Positions 19,055 to 28,360 are shown, numbered from the stretch's first letter. The stretch is 64,000 bases of DNA from Salinicola endophyticus (GCF_003206575.1 NZ_PZJO01000003.1:62001-126000); one strand, 5' to 3'. Program-made: numbers and translations. Notes: generated by a model from the letters alone, not told the origin.

Positions 19055-19945
19055 ATGAACAACGCCCTTCCCCCGCGTCTCGCGGCCTTCCGCGCCCATG
19101 GAGCCGACCGTTTTGGGGTCGTCACCGACGAAGGCATCGTCGATCTGACGCCGGAATTCGGCCCCCGCTTCAAGGGCCTCAAGGAAGTGATCGAGGCCGG
19201 CGCCATCGACGAACTACTGAGCGCCGCCGACGGCCGCACCCCGAGCTACCATGAAGACGACGTCACCTTTCTGATCCCGGTCGCCAACCCCGAGAAGCTG
19301 ATCTGTGTCGGCGTCAATTTCCCCTCGCGCAACGAAGAGTACAAGGATGGCCAGGCCGCCCCGAGCAAGCCGTCGCTGTTCATTCGTTTCCCGCGCAGCT
19401 TCGTCGGTCACAACGAGAATCTCGTGCGCCCGCCGGAGAGCGAACAGCTCGATTACGAAGGCGAGATCGCCATCGTGATCGGCAAGGGCGGCCGCCGGAT
19501 CTCGCGCGAGAAGGCCTATGAGCACATCGCCGCGCTGACGCTGTGCAACGAAGGCACCATCCGCGACTGGGTCCGTCACGCCAAGTTCAACGTCACCCAG
19601 GGCAAGAACTTCGACGCCACCGGTGCCATCGGCCCGTGGCTGGTGCCGTTCAAGCGCGCCGAGCAACTCGATGACATCGAACTGACGACCCGCGTCAACG
19701 GCGACGTGCGCCAGAAGGATCGCACCTCGCGGATGATGTTCGATTTCCGCTACATCGTGAATTACGTGTCGACCTTCACCACCCTGGTGCCGGGCGACGT
19801 GATCGTGTGCGGCACCCCCACCGGCGCCGGCGCCCGCTTCGATCCGCCGATCTGGCTCGAACCGGGGGATGTGATCGAGGTCGAGGCCGACGGTATCGGC
19901 AGGCTGGTCAATGGCGTGGAGGACGAACGACATGGCACTGAGTGA
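19055..19945 (+). CDS. hpaG: Fumarylacetoacetate-hydrolase-family isomerase/decarboxylase of the homoprotocatechuate pathway
   Basis: A 296-residue single-domain FAH-family protein (DYEGEIAIVIGKGGR with metal-binding acidic residues, and VPGDVIVCGTPTGAG). HpaG in E. coli is a fused two-domain enzyme that decarboxylates and isomerises the pathway intermediate; here only one domain-sized protein is present. It starts at ATG 19055 after AGGAGATAGCCC and overlaps hpaH by 14 bp, so the two are translationally coupled. Whether this one protein does both steps is open. Confidence 0.82.
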   Translation: MNNALPPRLAAFRAHGADRFGVVTDEGIVDLTPEFGPRFKGLKEVIEAGAIDELLSAADGRTPSYHEDDVTFLIPVANPEKLICVGVNFPSRNEEYKDGQAAPSKPSLFIRFPRSFVGHNENLVRPPESEQLDYEGEIAIVIGKGGRRISREKAYEHIAALTLCNEGTIRDWVRHAKFNVTQGKNFDATGAIGPWLVPFKRAEQLDDIELTTRVNGDVRQKDRTSRMMFDFRYIVNYVSTFTTLVPGDVIVCGTPTGAGARFDPPIWLEPGDVIEVEADGIGRLVNGVEDERHGTE

Positions 19946-20732
19946 CAACCAGGTTGCCGAGGCGGCCGAGGCGCTGCTGGCCGCAGAAGCGACCCGCGAA
20001 CAGATCGGACTGCTGTCCAGACGCTACCCGAACATGACGCTGGACGATGCCTACGCGATCCAGACCGCCCAGATGACGCGCAAGACGCGGGATCACGCCA
20101 TTATCGGCTGGAAGATCGGGCTGACCTCCAAAGTCATGCAGGACGCCCTCGGCATCGACACGCCCGATAGCGGCGTGCTCTACGACTACATGCGCCATGA
20201 CACCGGCGCCGTCATTCCCAGGGGCCATTTCATCGCGCCCCGCGTCGAAGCGGAGATCGCCTTTGTGATGAAGGCACCGCTCGAGGGCGACGTGACGCGC
20301 GAGGAGGTGCTGGCCGCGACCGAGTACGTGACGCCGGCCCTCGAGATCCTCGATACCCGCATCGTGCGAAAGGACCAGGAGACCGGTCAGGCGCGCGTGA
20401 TCGTCGACACCGTGTCCGACAACGCCGCCAATGCCGGCATCGTACTGGGCGCCGAGCGCCACGATCCGCACGCGCTCGATCTGCGCTGGGTCGGCTCGAT
20501 CGTCAAGCACAACGGCGTCGTCGTGGCGACGGGCCTTGGCGCCGGCGTCCTGGATGATCCGGTCACCGGACTGGTATGGCTGGCGCGGCGGATGGCGACG
20601 TACGGCCAGCGCATCGAAGCCGGTCAGGTCATCCTGTCGGGCTCGTTCATCGGCCCGATCGAATGCCCTTCCGGCAGCCGAATCGACGCCGACTATGGCG
20701 CGTTCGGCAGCGTATCGCTGACGTTCGACTGA
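19932..20732 (+). CDS. hpaH: 2-oxo-hepta-3-ene-1,7-dioate hydratase
   Basis: A 266-residue member of the hydratase/decarboxylase family (MhpD/HpaH), with ligand segments IGWKIGLTSKVMQ and PRVEAEIAFVM near the middle and SGSFIGPIECPSG near the end. It hydrates the dienoate to 4-hydroxy-2-oxoheptanedioate, the substrate of HpaI. GGAGGACGAACGAC precedes the ATG at 19932 inside the end of hpaG. Confidence 0.92.
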   Translation: MALSDNQVAEAAEALLAAEATREQIGLLSRRYPNMTLDDAYAIQTAQMTRKTRDHAIIGWKIGLTSKVMQDALGIDTPDSGVLYDYMRHDTGAVIPRGHFIAPRVEAEIAFVMKAPLEGDVTREEVLAATEYVTPALEILDTRIVRKDQETGQARVIVDTVSDNAANAGIVLGAERHDPHALDLRWVGSIVKHNGVVVATGLGAGVLDDPVTGLVWLARRMATYGQRIEAGQVILSGSFIGPIECPSGSRIDADYGAFGSVSLTFD

Positions 20733-20744
20733 ATGGCAGGCCAG

Positions 20745-21644
20745 CTACCGGTGGCCCGGCTGGGCGCGACGGTAACCCGAGGGGGTGGTGGCTGCATGAC
20801 GTGCAAAGAATCGACAGAAATAGCCCGGATCCTGAAACCCGAGCCGATAGCCGATCTCGTTGATGCTCATGCGGGTAAAGGTCAGCAGGCGTCGCGCCTC
20901 CTGCATCAGACGGTCGTGCACCACGCGCTTGCTGGGCACCCCGGCGATGCGGCGGCAGACGCTGTTGAGCCGGGCCTCGGTCACATTGAGCGCGTGGGCG
21001 TAATCCGACAGCGTCCAGTGCGCGGTGTAGTGGGCCTCGATCTCCAGATTGAAACGGTGAAACAGCGACAGCTCGCCGTGCCGCACGCTCTGGGCCGGCA
21101 GCGAGTTGGCCGACAGTCGAAACAGGCTCATGAAGATCAGCCGGGTAAGCGTTGTCAGCGCGCCCTCACGGCCCGGGCGGTCGGCCTCGAACTCGAGACA
21201 CAGCTCATCGAACAGCCGCTCGACGCGGTTGACGTCGAGTCGCGCGTCGTCAGTCACCCGGCCGGTCGCCACGCATACCGGTGCCACCGCCGAGGCGTCG
21301 CCCAGCTCGGGAAACTCGTCGAGCAGCGACCACACCAGCTGCTGACGCACCGTCAGCACGTGGCCATCGCTGCCGTCCTCGGTGGTGAAGGAGTGCGGCA
21401 CGGTCGGTGGCGTCAGAAAGAACATCGGGCCCTGCTGGTGAAACTGCCGCTCGTCCAGATAGACCCGCACCATGCCGCGCTTGACGTAGTGGACCTGAAA
21501 GAAGCGGTCGTGATGATGCACCGGCATGTTACGCCCGTAGAACTCCGCCATGCGGCCCAGGGCGTCGTAATGCACGGTGGCATCGGCGTACCGCTGGTCG
21601 TACTCCTGGCCGATCGTGATGTTGGGAATGGGTTCCAGCGCCAT
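20745..21644 (-). CDS. hpaA: AraC-family regulator HpaA of 4-hydroxyphenylacetate catabolism
   Basis: A 299-residue cupin-plus-HTH activator. The N-terminus (IPNITIGQEYDQRYADATVHYDALGRMAEFYGRNMPVHHHD region) is typical of HpaA, which responds to hydroxyphenylacetates. The C-terminal domain shows ARLNSVCRRIAGVPSKRVVHDRLMQEARRLL and IGYRLGFQDPGYFCRFF. AGGAG precedes the ATG at 21644. It is inserted in opposite orientation between hpaH and hpaI, and its stop is 12 bp from the hpaH stop. Confidence 0.88.
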   Translation of the reverse strand: MALEPIPNITIGQEYDQRYADATVHYDALGRMAEFYGRNMPVHHHDRFFQVHYVKRGMVRVYLDERQFHQQGPMFFLTPPTVPHSFTTEDGSDGHVLTVRQQLVWSLLDEFPELGDASAVAPVCVATGRVTDDARLDVNRVERLFDELCLEFEADRPGREGALTTLTRLIFMSLFRLSANSLPAQSVRHGELSLFHRFNLEIEAHYTAHWTLSDYAHALNVTEARLNSVCRRIAGVPSKRVVHDRLMQEARRLLTFTRMSINEIGYRLGFQDPGYFCRFFARHAATTPSGYRRAQPGHR

Positions 21645-21928
21645 GGCTTGACTCCTGAGTTCGCGCCGGGGCATCGCTCGACAAGACGCTATCTTAACCA
21701 CCGACGGGCGCGGCGCTCCATGGCGTCGCCGTGGCCGTCGACCCACTGGCAGATCGACCTCGGTACCACATCAACTGAGACAGCCAGGTGGAGGGCGTGC
21801 CCCCCGGCCACCAGCGACCGTCTTTCATTGGCACCTGGCCGACAGCGCCGACGGCGACCACGGGCTCGGTCAGATCAACGCCGTACTTACCCTGTCATTG
21901 TGATACGACAACGCACGAGGAATGCCTC

Positions 21929-22732
21929 ATGGAGATGCCCATCAACACCTTTAAACAGGCGCTTGGCCGCAAGGATGCTCAGATCGGCCTCTGGCTCGGG
22001 CTGGCCAACGGCTACTGCGCCGAGCTTGCCGCCAACGCCGGTTTCGACTGGCTTCTGATCGATGGCGAACACGCCCCGAACGACCTGCGCACCATCCTCG
22101 CACAACTTCAGGCCATGGCGCCCTACCCAGTGCATCCGGTGGCCCGGCCACCGATGGGCGACGCCGCGACGATCAAGCAGTACCTGGACATCGGCGTGCA
22201 GACCCTGTTGGTACCGATGGTCGATACCGCCAGGCAGGCCCGCGATCTGGTCCGTGCGACCCGCTACCCGCCTGACGGCATTCGCGGCGTCGGCAGCGCC
22301 CTGGCCCGCGCTTCGCGCTGGAACTCGATCCCGGGCTACCTCGACCACGCCGATGAGGAGATCTGCCTGCTGGTGCAGATCGAGAGCCGCCAAGGGCTCG
22401 AGAACCTGGATGAGATTGCCGACGTCGACGGGGTCGACGGGGTTTTCATCGGCCCGGCGGATTTGAGCGCCTCACTCGGTCATCGCGGCAATCCGGGGCA
22501 CACGGAGGTGCAAGCGGCCATCGAAGATGGCATCGCGCGGATTCAAACGGCCGGCAAGGCTGCCGGCATCCTCTCGGCCAACAAGCCCCTGGCCCGACGC
22601 TATCTCGAACTCGGTGCCTCCTTCGTGGCGGTCGGCGTGGATACCAGCGTGCTGATGAACGCGCTGACGGCGCTGGCCGGCGAATTCAGGGGCGATGCCT
22701 CCCCGGCAGCAGCGGCACCGTCGGTGTACTGA
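21929..22732 (+). CDS. hpaI: 4-hydroxy-2-oxoheptanedioate aldolase
   Basis: A 267-residue class II pyruvate aldolase of the HpcH/HpaI family. D45 and H48 in IDGEHAP and R73 in HPVARPP match the catalytic residues of E. coli HpaI at a constant offset of three. It splits the C7 acid into pyruvate and succinate semialdehyde, ending the pathway. GAGGAATGCCTC precedes the ATG at 21929; the longer upstream frame has no homology. It is separated from hpaH by the reversed hpaA and so needs its own promoter in 21645-21928. Confidence 0.92.
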   Translation: MEMPINTFKQALGRKDAQIGLWLGLANGYCAELAANAGFDWLLIDGEHAPNDLRTILAQLQAMAPYPVHPVARPPMGDAATIKQYLDIGVQTLLVPMVDTARQARDLVRATRYPPDGIRGVGSALARASRWNSIPGYLDHADEEICLLVQIESRQGLENLDEIADVDGVDGVFIGPADLSASLGHRGNPGHTEVQAAIEDGIARIQTAGKAAGILSANKPLARRYLELGASFVAVGVDTSVLMNALTALAGEFRGDASPAAAAPSVY

Positions 22733-22838
22733 TGCGATCTCCCTTGACCCGATCCACCGGGCCCGGCCCCGTGGCAAGCACCACGGGTCAGGCAGTAGCG
22801 TCTTCGAGGCGACCTTCGACAGCTCGGTCGTAGGCATC

Positions 22839-22867
22839 GGCGACACCGGGCGCTACCCGGTGTCGCC
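22839..22867. terminator. Strong hairpin between convergent hpaI and amidase genes
   Basis: GGCGACACCGGG (22839-22850) pairs perfectly with CCCGGTGTCGCC (22856-22867) around a CGCTA loop. It lies between two converging genes and is probably a bidirectional terminator, though no T-run follows. Confidence 0.6.
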
Positions 22868-22899
22868 CCATGGTCAGGGCGTCAGGCGCGGGAGCGCTG

Positions 22900-24345
22900 T
22901 CAGCGACAGCATGCGTTGATCCCCGGTACCCGCCCGGTCCAGGGATGGGCGCGCTCCAGCTGTGCCGCCAGCGAGAACAGAAGGTTCTCTTCTCCGAAGC
23001 GACCGGCAAAGTGGCTACCCAGCGGCAGACCGTCATCGGTCCGGAACAGCGGCACCGACATCGCCGGCTGGCCCGTGGCGTTGCACAGCGCCGTGAACGG
23101 GCAGTAGCTGTGAAAGGCGTGGATGACCTCATCGAGCGAGAGCCGATCATCGAAGGCGTCCAGCGTGCCGATCACCGGCGGCTTGCGCGCCAGCGTCGGC
23201 GACAGCAGCACATCGACATCCAGCATGGTGGTCGCGATCTTGCGTCCCAGAGCATGGAGGTAATTGATCGCCGAGATGTAGCGGGTGGCGTCGATATGAC
23301 CTCGCTCGCGCAGCATGATCCGCGTGCGCGGCTCGATCTCCTCGTCACTGATCGGCTGTCCGCGCAGGTTTCCGATCATGTCGAGCAGCTCCTGGGTGCT
23401 AGGGCCGATCACATCGAAGCAGCGCTGGTAGAGCGCCTCCCACTCGAGCGGCAGGGTGACCCGCTCCACCCGATGGCCGAGCGACTCACACAGCGTCGTC
23501 GTCTGTTGGAGCACCTTCGCCGCCTCCGGCGCCAGCTCGGGCCCATCGATCACACCAATACGCAGCGTACCGGGATCGCGCCGAGTGGCTTCCAGACAGG
23601 AGAACGCACTCACCGGAGCCGCGTAAGGGGCCCCCGTGTCCATGCCGGACGTGGCATCCACCAGTGCGGCGCTGTCGCGTACCGAACGGGTAATCGCGTG
23701 GGAGGTGCCCATGCCGCCCCAGCCTTCGCCGGCCATCGGCCCCGACGGCATCAGCCCCCGACTCGGCTTGAAACCGAAGACGCCGCAGCACGACGCCGGC
23801 ACCCGCAGCGAGCCGCCGCCGTCGTTGCCGTGGGCAAAGGGGACCACGCGCGCCGCCACCAGCGCCGCGGCGCCGCCGCTGGAACCGCCCGCACTGCGCT
23901 CGGGATCCCACGGATTGCGGGTGGCACCATGACGCGTGGACTCGGTGGTGTAGGAGGTGCCGAATTCCGGCGAGGTGGTGGTGCCCACGAACACGCAGCC
24001 GGCGCGACGCAGCCGTGCCACGGCTTCGGCATCGAATTCGGCTCGCACGTCGCCGCCGACCAGCGATCCCTGGGTCATCCGCGCCCCCTTGAGCGGCGAG
24101 AAGAGATCCTTGACCAGCGTCGGCACCCCGGCGAACGGCCCACCGGACGGCTGCGGCTGACGGCTCTCCTCGCGGGCCGCCTCATAGAGACGATCCACCA
24201 CGGCATTCAGGCGCGGTTCGACCCTTTCCAACCGCTCGATGACGGCCTCGACCAGCGCCTCGCGGGAGATGTCGCCGGCATTGACGCCCTCGCCCAGGGC
24301 AATGCCGTCATGGGAATCAAGCAGATGGTGAACTTCATGGCTCAT
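22900..24345 (-). CDS. Amidase-signature-family amidase
   Basis: A 481-residue amidase with the Ser-cisSer-Lys arrangement: K79 (PTLVKDLF), S155 in GGSSGGAAALVAA and S179 in DGGGSLRVPAS. These enzymes hydrolyse carboxamides; indoleacetamide hydrolase belongs to the same family, but no residue here proves that substrate. The ATG at 24345 has AGGAGC upstream and overlaps the stop of the MFS gene by 11 bp, so carrier and amidase are co-translated and may share a substrate. Confidence 0.88.
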   Translation of the reverse strand: MSHEVHHLLDSHDGIALGEGVNAGDISREALVEAVIERLERVEPRLNAVVDRLYEAAREESRQPQPSGGPFAGVPTLVKDLFSPLKGARMTQGSLVGGDVRAEFDAEAVARLRRAGCVFVGTTTSPEFGTSYTTESTRHGATRNPWDPERSAGGSSGGAAALVAARVVPFAHGNDGGGSLRVPASCCGVFGFKPSRGLMPSGPMAGEGWGGMGTSHAITRSVRDSAALVDATSGMDTGAPYAAPVSAFSCLEATRRDPGTLRIGVIDGPELAPEAAKVLQQTTTLCESLGHRVERVTLPLEWEALYQRCFDVIGPSTQELLDMIGNLRGQPISDEEIEPRTRIMLRERGHIDATRYISAINYLHALGRKIATTMLDVDVLLSPTLARKPPVIGTLDAFDDRLSLDEVIHAFHSYCPFTALCNATGQPAMSVPLFRTDDGLPLGSHFAGRFGEENLLFSLAAQLERAHPWTGRVPGINACCR

Positions 24346-25597
24346 GATGATGCTCCTGGGACAACAGGTGAGAGGTGGAGTCGGTCTCCGAACGGGCGTC
24401 GGAGTGCCTGAACAGGGCGCCCAGCCCCCAGACGGCGGCATAGAGCGTCAACAGCCCGGCAAGGGCAAGGATGCCGTTGGTCAATCCACCGGCCTGAGAG
24501 GCCGCCAGACCGACCACCAGCGGACTGATGAACTGTCCCAGGTAGAGAAAGGCGGTAAAAAAGCCCATGCCTCGCCCGCGACTGGTCGGAGACAGGGCGT
24601 TCATGACCGGCGCCATGGCATTCGGCACCAGCATGCCCACACCGATGCCATGGACCACGATCGAGATCAGCATCGTGGCATAGCTCTGCGCCAGCACCAG
24701 CCCAGTCAGACCGCCCGCCCCCAGCAGCAGCAGCAGCGCATTGCAGCCCCGTACGCCCAGCGTGCGTCTGACCAGCGGCCACATCAGCGCACCGGCCAGC
24801 GAGGCCAGAAGCCCTGTGCCGGTGGCCAGTCCGATCAGGGTCGTGGAGGTCACCCCCAGCCCGACCAGCAACACGGGCGCCTGCACCGGTACCACGAAGC
24901 TCATCACCATGCCGATGCCGATCAGCAGATAGCCTGCCAGCAGGGCCGGCAGGTCGACCCGGCCATTGGCAAGCGGGGGTATCTGTCCGGACACAGGTGC
25001 CGAGGCGCGCGACACGACAGGTTCCCACAGCACCCGTGCCATGAATGGCAGCAGCAGCAAGGGCAGCAGGTAGAGAGAGAACGGAGAGCGCCAGGAGTGT
25101 TCCCCCAGCATGCCGCCGATCACGAAGAAGGCCGCGCCGACCACCGCGATGGTCACCACCTGCCGATTGACGTATTTCAGACGCCGCTCACCCTGCCAGT
25201 AGTCAGCAATCAGCGTCGAACACACCGTCATGACCATGGCCTCGGCCAGCCCGAAGAGCAGACGCACACCCACGATGCCTGCCAGCCCATCCAGCAGGGC
25301 GGGCAGAGCACCCAGCAGGGCGTAGCAGAGTGTGGCGAGGATCAGCATGCGCTTGCGTCCGAACCGGTCCGCCAACCAGCCGGCCAGCGGGGCAAAGAGC
25401 GCAATGGCCAGTGCCGGGCCGGTGATGGCCAGCGGCACCCACAGGGAGGCCTGCGGGTTCACCGGAGCAAAGGCTTCGATCATGCGTGGCAGTACCGGTG
25501 CCACCATGACCGATCCCATGATGGTCAGACTGCTGGCCAGAAGCAGGATGGCCCCCTCCCGGGCGCCGGCCTGACGATGTACGGATGTCGTTGTCAT
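24335..25597 (-). CDS. MFS transporter (paralogue of the one at 30071)
   Basis: A 420-residue carrier with twelve hydrophobic segments and the MFS loop motif GWLADRFGRKRML after the second segment. It is closely similar to the 401-residue carrier at 30071-31276 throughout the N-terminal half (GSVMVAPVLP, WVPLAITGPALAIALFAP, CSTLIADYW, YVNRQVVTI). It overlaps the amidase gene, and a SphA-like outer-membrane channel gene lies 9 bp upstream, which suggests one uptake-and-hydrolysis operon. Whether it imports or exports is not decidable from sequence. Confidence 0.87.
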   Translation of the reverse strand: MTTTSVHRQAGAREGAILLLASSLTIMGSVMVAPVLPRMIEAFAPVNPQASLWVPLAITGPALAIALFAPLAGWLADRFGRKRMLILATLCYALLGALPALLDGLAGIVGVRLLFGLAEAMVMTVCSTLIADYWQGERRLKYVNRQVVTIAVVGAAFFVIGGMLGEHSWRSPFSLYLLPLLLLPFMARVLWEPVVSRASAPVSGQIPPLANGRVDLPALLAGYLLIGIGMVMSFVVPVQAPVLLVGLGVTSTTLIGLATGTGLLASLAGALMWPLVRRTLGVRGCNALLLLLGAGGLTGLVLAQSYATMLISIVVHGIGVGMLVPNAMAPVMNALSPTSRGRGMGFFTAFLYLGQFISPLVVGLAASQAGGLTNGILALAGLLTLYAAVWGLGALFRHSDARSETDSTSHLLSQEHHHEP

Positions 25598-25605
25598 GAT
25601 GCCCC

Positions 25606-26529
25606 CTAGAAGCTGTAGGCGACGCGAACCGCTGCGTTATAGCCTTCGGTCCGGTTCTCGGCGCCAAACTCCTTGTAGACGTGGAACCAGACCGCCGGCA
25701 GACCGGGAGACAGAAAGCTGACGGCCGGCCCGGCCGCCCACACACGGGCGCGATTACCATCGTCAATTGTCAGTGACGGGCTCTTGTCGTCGCTGATCTG
25801 GTCGTAGTAATAGCCGCCAAGACCCAGCGTCCAGACATCGACATGCTGGCCAATACCGAACTCGTTGCGATACTCCACGCCGCTGCGATAGTCGGTGTCG
25901 GTATTGCGGGTGTTGACATCGAACTGGGAGAGGGTCGAGAACTCCAGACCACCCTGCGTGACATAGGTGAAGCCGACGATGGGCGAGAAGGTCCAGTGGT
26001 TGAGACCAGGGTTGACCAGACGGTCCTTGTCATACTCCCCGGTGGGCGCCTGGATCTGGAACTGTGCACTCACGCCCATGTTCGGCGCGGGCTGCCAGGC
26101 CAGCATGAGCGGCACGATCTGGACATCGGCCTGGGCCAGTACGTGTGTGTCGTCCTGAAACACGGTCTGCCCACCGGCATTGACGTCCAGCGACGCCTTC
26201 ATGTCGAAAAAGGGCAGTACGCCGCCGAAGCCGTAGCGCGCGCCGAACAGTCTCTTGTCCGTCATGCGGATGTAGGCGACCCCGACCGAGAGCACGTCGA
26301 GGGAGAAATCGTTGGGCGATCTCTTGCCGCCTCTGGTACGCAGGTCATCGGCCGTGTAATAGGCCGTGCGCAGACCGATGGTGCCATTCGGGGTCGTGGG
26401 TGGAAGAAAACCGGAACCGAACTCGTAGACGCCCATGGGGGTGGTGGGCGCGCCATTTTCGGTGGCGAAGGATGAAGCCGCGCAGGTCATGCCAGCCAGC
26501 GCGAGACAGACAGGGACTATTATTTTCAT
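25606..26529 (-). CDS. SphA-family outer-membrane transporter (phenol meta-pathway protein superfamily)
   Basis: A 307-residue exported beta-barrel protein. The ATG at 26529 gives a clear signal peptide (KIIVPVCLALAGMTCAASSFA). The start region VYEFGSGFLPPTTPNG and the repeated amphipathic strands fit the SphA/MetA-pathway outer-membrane family, and the protein ends in a phenylalanine (VRVAYSF). Such channels accompany aromatic catabolism operons. It heads the SphA-MFS-amidase run. No strong ribosome site is seen; a GTG at 26547 is an alternative start. Confidence 0.82.
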   Translation of the reverse strand: MKIIVPVCLALAGMTCAASSFATENGAPTTPMGVYEFGSGFLPPTTPNGTIGLRTAYYTADDLRTRGGKRSPNDFSLDVLSVGVAYIRMTDKRLFGARYGFGGVLPFFDMKASLDVNAGGQTVFQDDTHVLAQADVQIVPLMLAWQPAPNMGVSAQFQIQAPTGEYDKDRLVNPGLNHWTFSPIVGFTYVTQGGLEFSTLSQFDVNTRNTDTDYRSGVEYRNEFGIGQHVDVWTLGLGGYYYDQISDDKSPSLTIDDGNRARVWAAGPAVSFLSPGLPAVWFHVYKEFGAENRTEGYNAAVRVAYSF

Positions 26530-26591
26530 TGTGCACCGTGTCATCACATGGGTGGTGCACCAGATTATGTTGCCCCTGATCGTGATCGTTA

Positions 26592-27566
26592 TCAGGATTC
26601 GGCAGGATTCAAGCGGCCTCGCTGCAGGGTTTCCGAGGGGCGCTCACCAAACAAGCGACGGTACTCCAGCGCAAAATGGCCGAGATGGAAAAAGCCCCAG
26701 CGCACCGCCTCATCCTGAACCCGCTGTGTCTCGCCGCGTGCCAGCGTGCGGTGCACGGCATTGAGCCGAGCCAGACGCATATAGCTGGCCGGGCTGATGC
26801 CCAGGTATTCCTGAAAGCAGTACTGCAGCTTGCGCCGGCTGACGCCGATGCGGTGACAGACGGAGGGAATGGCGATGGGCCCATCCTGGTGGGCATCGAT
26901 CACCTCGCGGGCGCGATCCACCACACGCTTGCGCACCGAGGGGGTGACGCGCTCCATCGGCCCCTGCTCCATCACATCCAACACGTGCCCCAGAAAGGCG
27001 TCCCGCAATGCGTGACGAGAGACCAGATCGGGTCGCAGCACCAGCCACTGACAGGCCAGATCGAACAGCAGCATCAGTGCCCGATGGTTCGAGGCCACCG
27101 GCAGATAGCCCGGCCCAGCCCGCAGGCCGTCCATGGCCTCACGGGTCTCGCCGGACAGGATTGCCAGTTTCTGATAGTCGAGGCTCAGAGAGAGCAGGTC
27201 CAGATTGGCCGCCACGCGAACCTCCGGCAGATCCCCGCCCATGACGGCCAGCACGCCGGCCTGGGTATATTGCCGCCCCTGACAGATCAGCGGAGCATCG
27301 GGTCTTGACAGCGGAAAACTGAACCCGACGAAGGCGCTGCCGAGTCCACCCCGCTTGAGCAGCGCCTGGCTGCTGTGATCGCGGACCAGCCGCAACCCCT
27401 CCAGCTCAAAGTGAGTCACACGACCCTCGAAGCGCCCCTGTGAGAGCTGCATGAGCTGCAGCTCCCAGCCCTGATATTGCTCGATGTGCTGTTCGATACC
27501 CTGCGTGCGATGACAGGACAATGGCGAGGGTGCCAGCGAGTGTCGATCTTCCTTCGGAACGCACAT
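26592..27566 (-). CDS. AraC-family transcriptional regulator
   Basis: A 324-residue regulator. The C-terminal AraC domain reads VCHRIGVSRRKLQYCFQEYLGISPASYMRLARLNAVHR and FFHLGHFALEYRRLFGERPSETL. The effector domain is of the same type as those at 7835 and 32040. It lies directly upstream of the SphA-MFS-amidase operon on the same strand and is the probable activator of that operon. An inverted repeat CCTGAT/ATCAGG at 26575-26596 overlaps its stop codon. Confidence 0.87.
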   Translation of the reverse strand: MCVPKEDRHSLAPSPLSCHRTQGIEQHIEQYQGWELQLMQLSQGRFEGRVTHFELEGLRLVRDHSSQALLKRGGLGSAFVGFSFPLSRPDAPLICQGRQYTQAGVLAVMGGDLPEVRVAANLDLLSLSLDYQKLAILSGETREAMDGLRAGPGYLPVASNHRALMLLFDLACQWLVLRPDLVSRHALRDAFLGHVLDVMEQGPMERVTPSVRKRVVDRAREVIDAHQDGPIAIPSVCHRIGVSRRKLQYCFQEYLGISPASYMRLARLNAVHRTLARGETQRVQDEAVRWGFFHLGHFALEYRRLFGERPSETLQRGRLNPAES

Positions 27567-27925
27567 GAGCTCATCCTCGTTCGGCGATCGCTATCGGTAC
27601 CCGTGGCAGTCGGGGCGCTCTGGCCATCGTTCAATCCAGTGCGAACGCTGCGGCCTGCCGAGGCAACGCCAGGGATTGTCCACACTGCTGCTGGCCCCGC
27701 ATCGTCCTGCCCGCCTCCCGGCAGCACACCGATGCCGGCGTGTCGTCCGAGCGGGCGAGTATGGTAAGGTCAGGCTCCCGCGGAAAATCGCTTCTGCCAT
27801 CATGACCCGACAGCCCGCAGAGCCACTCCGGGGCTCCGTCCTATCCTATCGGACGAGCGGCAAACCGCCTTGCATCCCGCGACAGGTAGCGGATCGTTTC
27901 CGACTTCCTTTTGAGAAGGCACAAC
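27567..27925. other. Divergent intergenic region between the AraC gene and hpaR
   Basis: About 360 bases with no gene I can support. It must contain the promoters of both flanking regulators, but I see no clear palindrome or consensus promoter. Confidence 0.45.
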
Positions 27926-28360
27926 ATGGCGCGCCCGACTCCCTCTCTCACTATGGCACTCCTGCGGGCCCGTGAATCCGCTATGGGCTTTTTCCGGCCA
28001 CACCTCAACCGCCACAACGTCACCGAACAGCAATGGCGCGTCATTCGCACCTTGTGGCAGGCCGAAGCGCAGACGCTGGAGAGCTATCAACTGGCCGAAC
28101 GGGCCTGCATCCTGCGCCCCAGTCTGACCGGGGTGCTGGTGCGACTGGAGCAGAGCGGCCTGGTCAGGCGCTGGAAGCCCGAAGCCGACCAGCGGCGGCT
28201 GTGTGTCACGCTGACGCCCGAGGGCAATGCGCTGTTCGACGACATGAAAGGCGAGATGATGCGCCAGTATCAACGTATTCAGCAGCATCTCGGCCCGGAG
28301 AAATACCGTACGCTGATGAGCCTGCTCGATGAGGTGCAGCGGCTCGATCCCCAGGAGTGA
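27926..28360 (+). CDS. hpaR: MarR-family repressor HpaR
   Basis: A 144-residue winged-helix protein. The segments RESAMGFFRPHLNRHNVTEQQWRVIRTL and LAERACILRPSLTGVLVRLE are characteristic of HpaR, the repressor of homoprotocatechuate degradation operons, which is released by hydroxyphenylacetates. AGAAGG precedes the ATG at 27926. It is about 5 kb from the hpa genes, beyond the amidase-carrier operon. A GTTAAT-TT-ATTAAC palindrome at the hpaF promoter is a candidate site. Confidence 0.85.
   Translation: MARPTPSLTMALLRARESAMGFFRPHLNRHNVTEQQWRVIRTLWQAEAQTLESYQLAERACILRPSLTGVLVRLEQSGLVRRWKPEADQRRLCVTLTPEGNALFDDMKGEMMRQYQRIQQHLGPEKYRTLMSLLDEVQRLDPQE

Noticed and set aside
22870-24411. 513-codon plus-strand frame
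   Set aside because: It is antisense to the amidase, which carries the complete catalytic triad; the plus-strand product has no recognisable fold.
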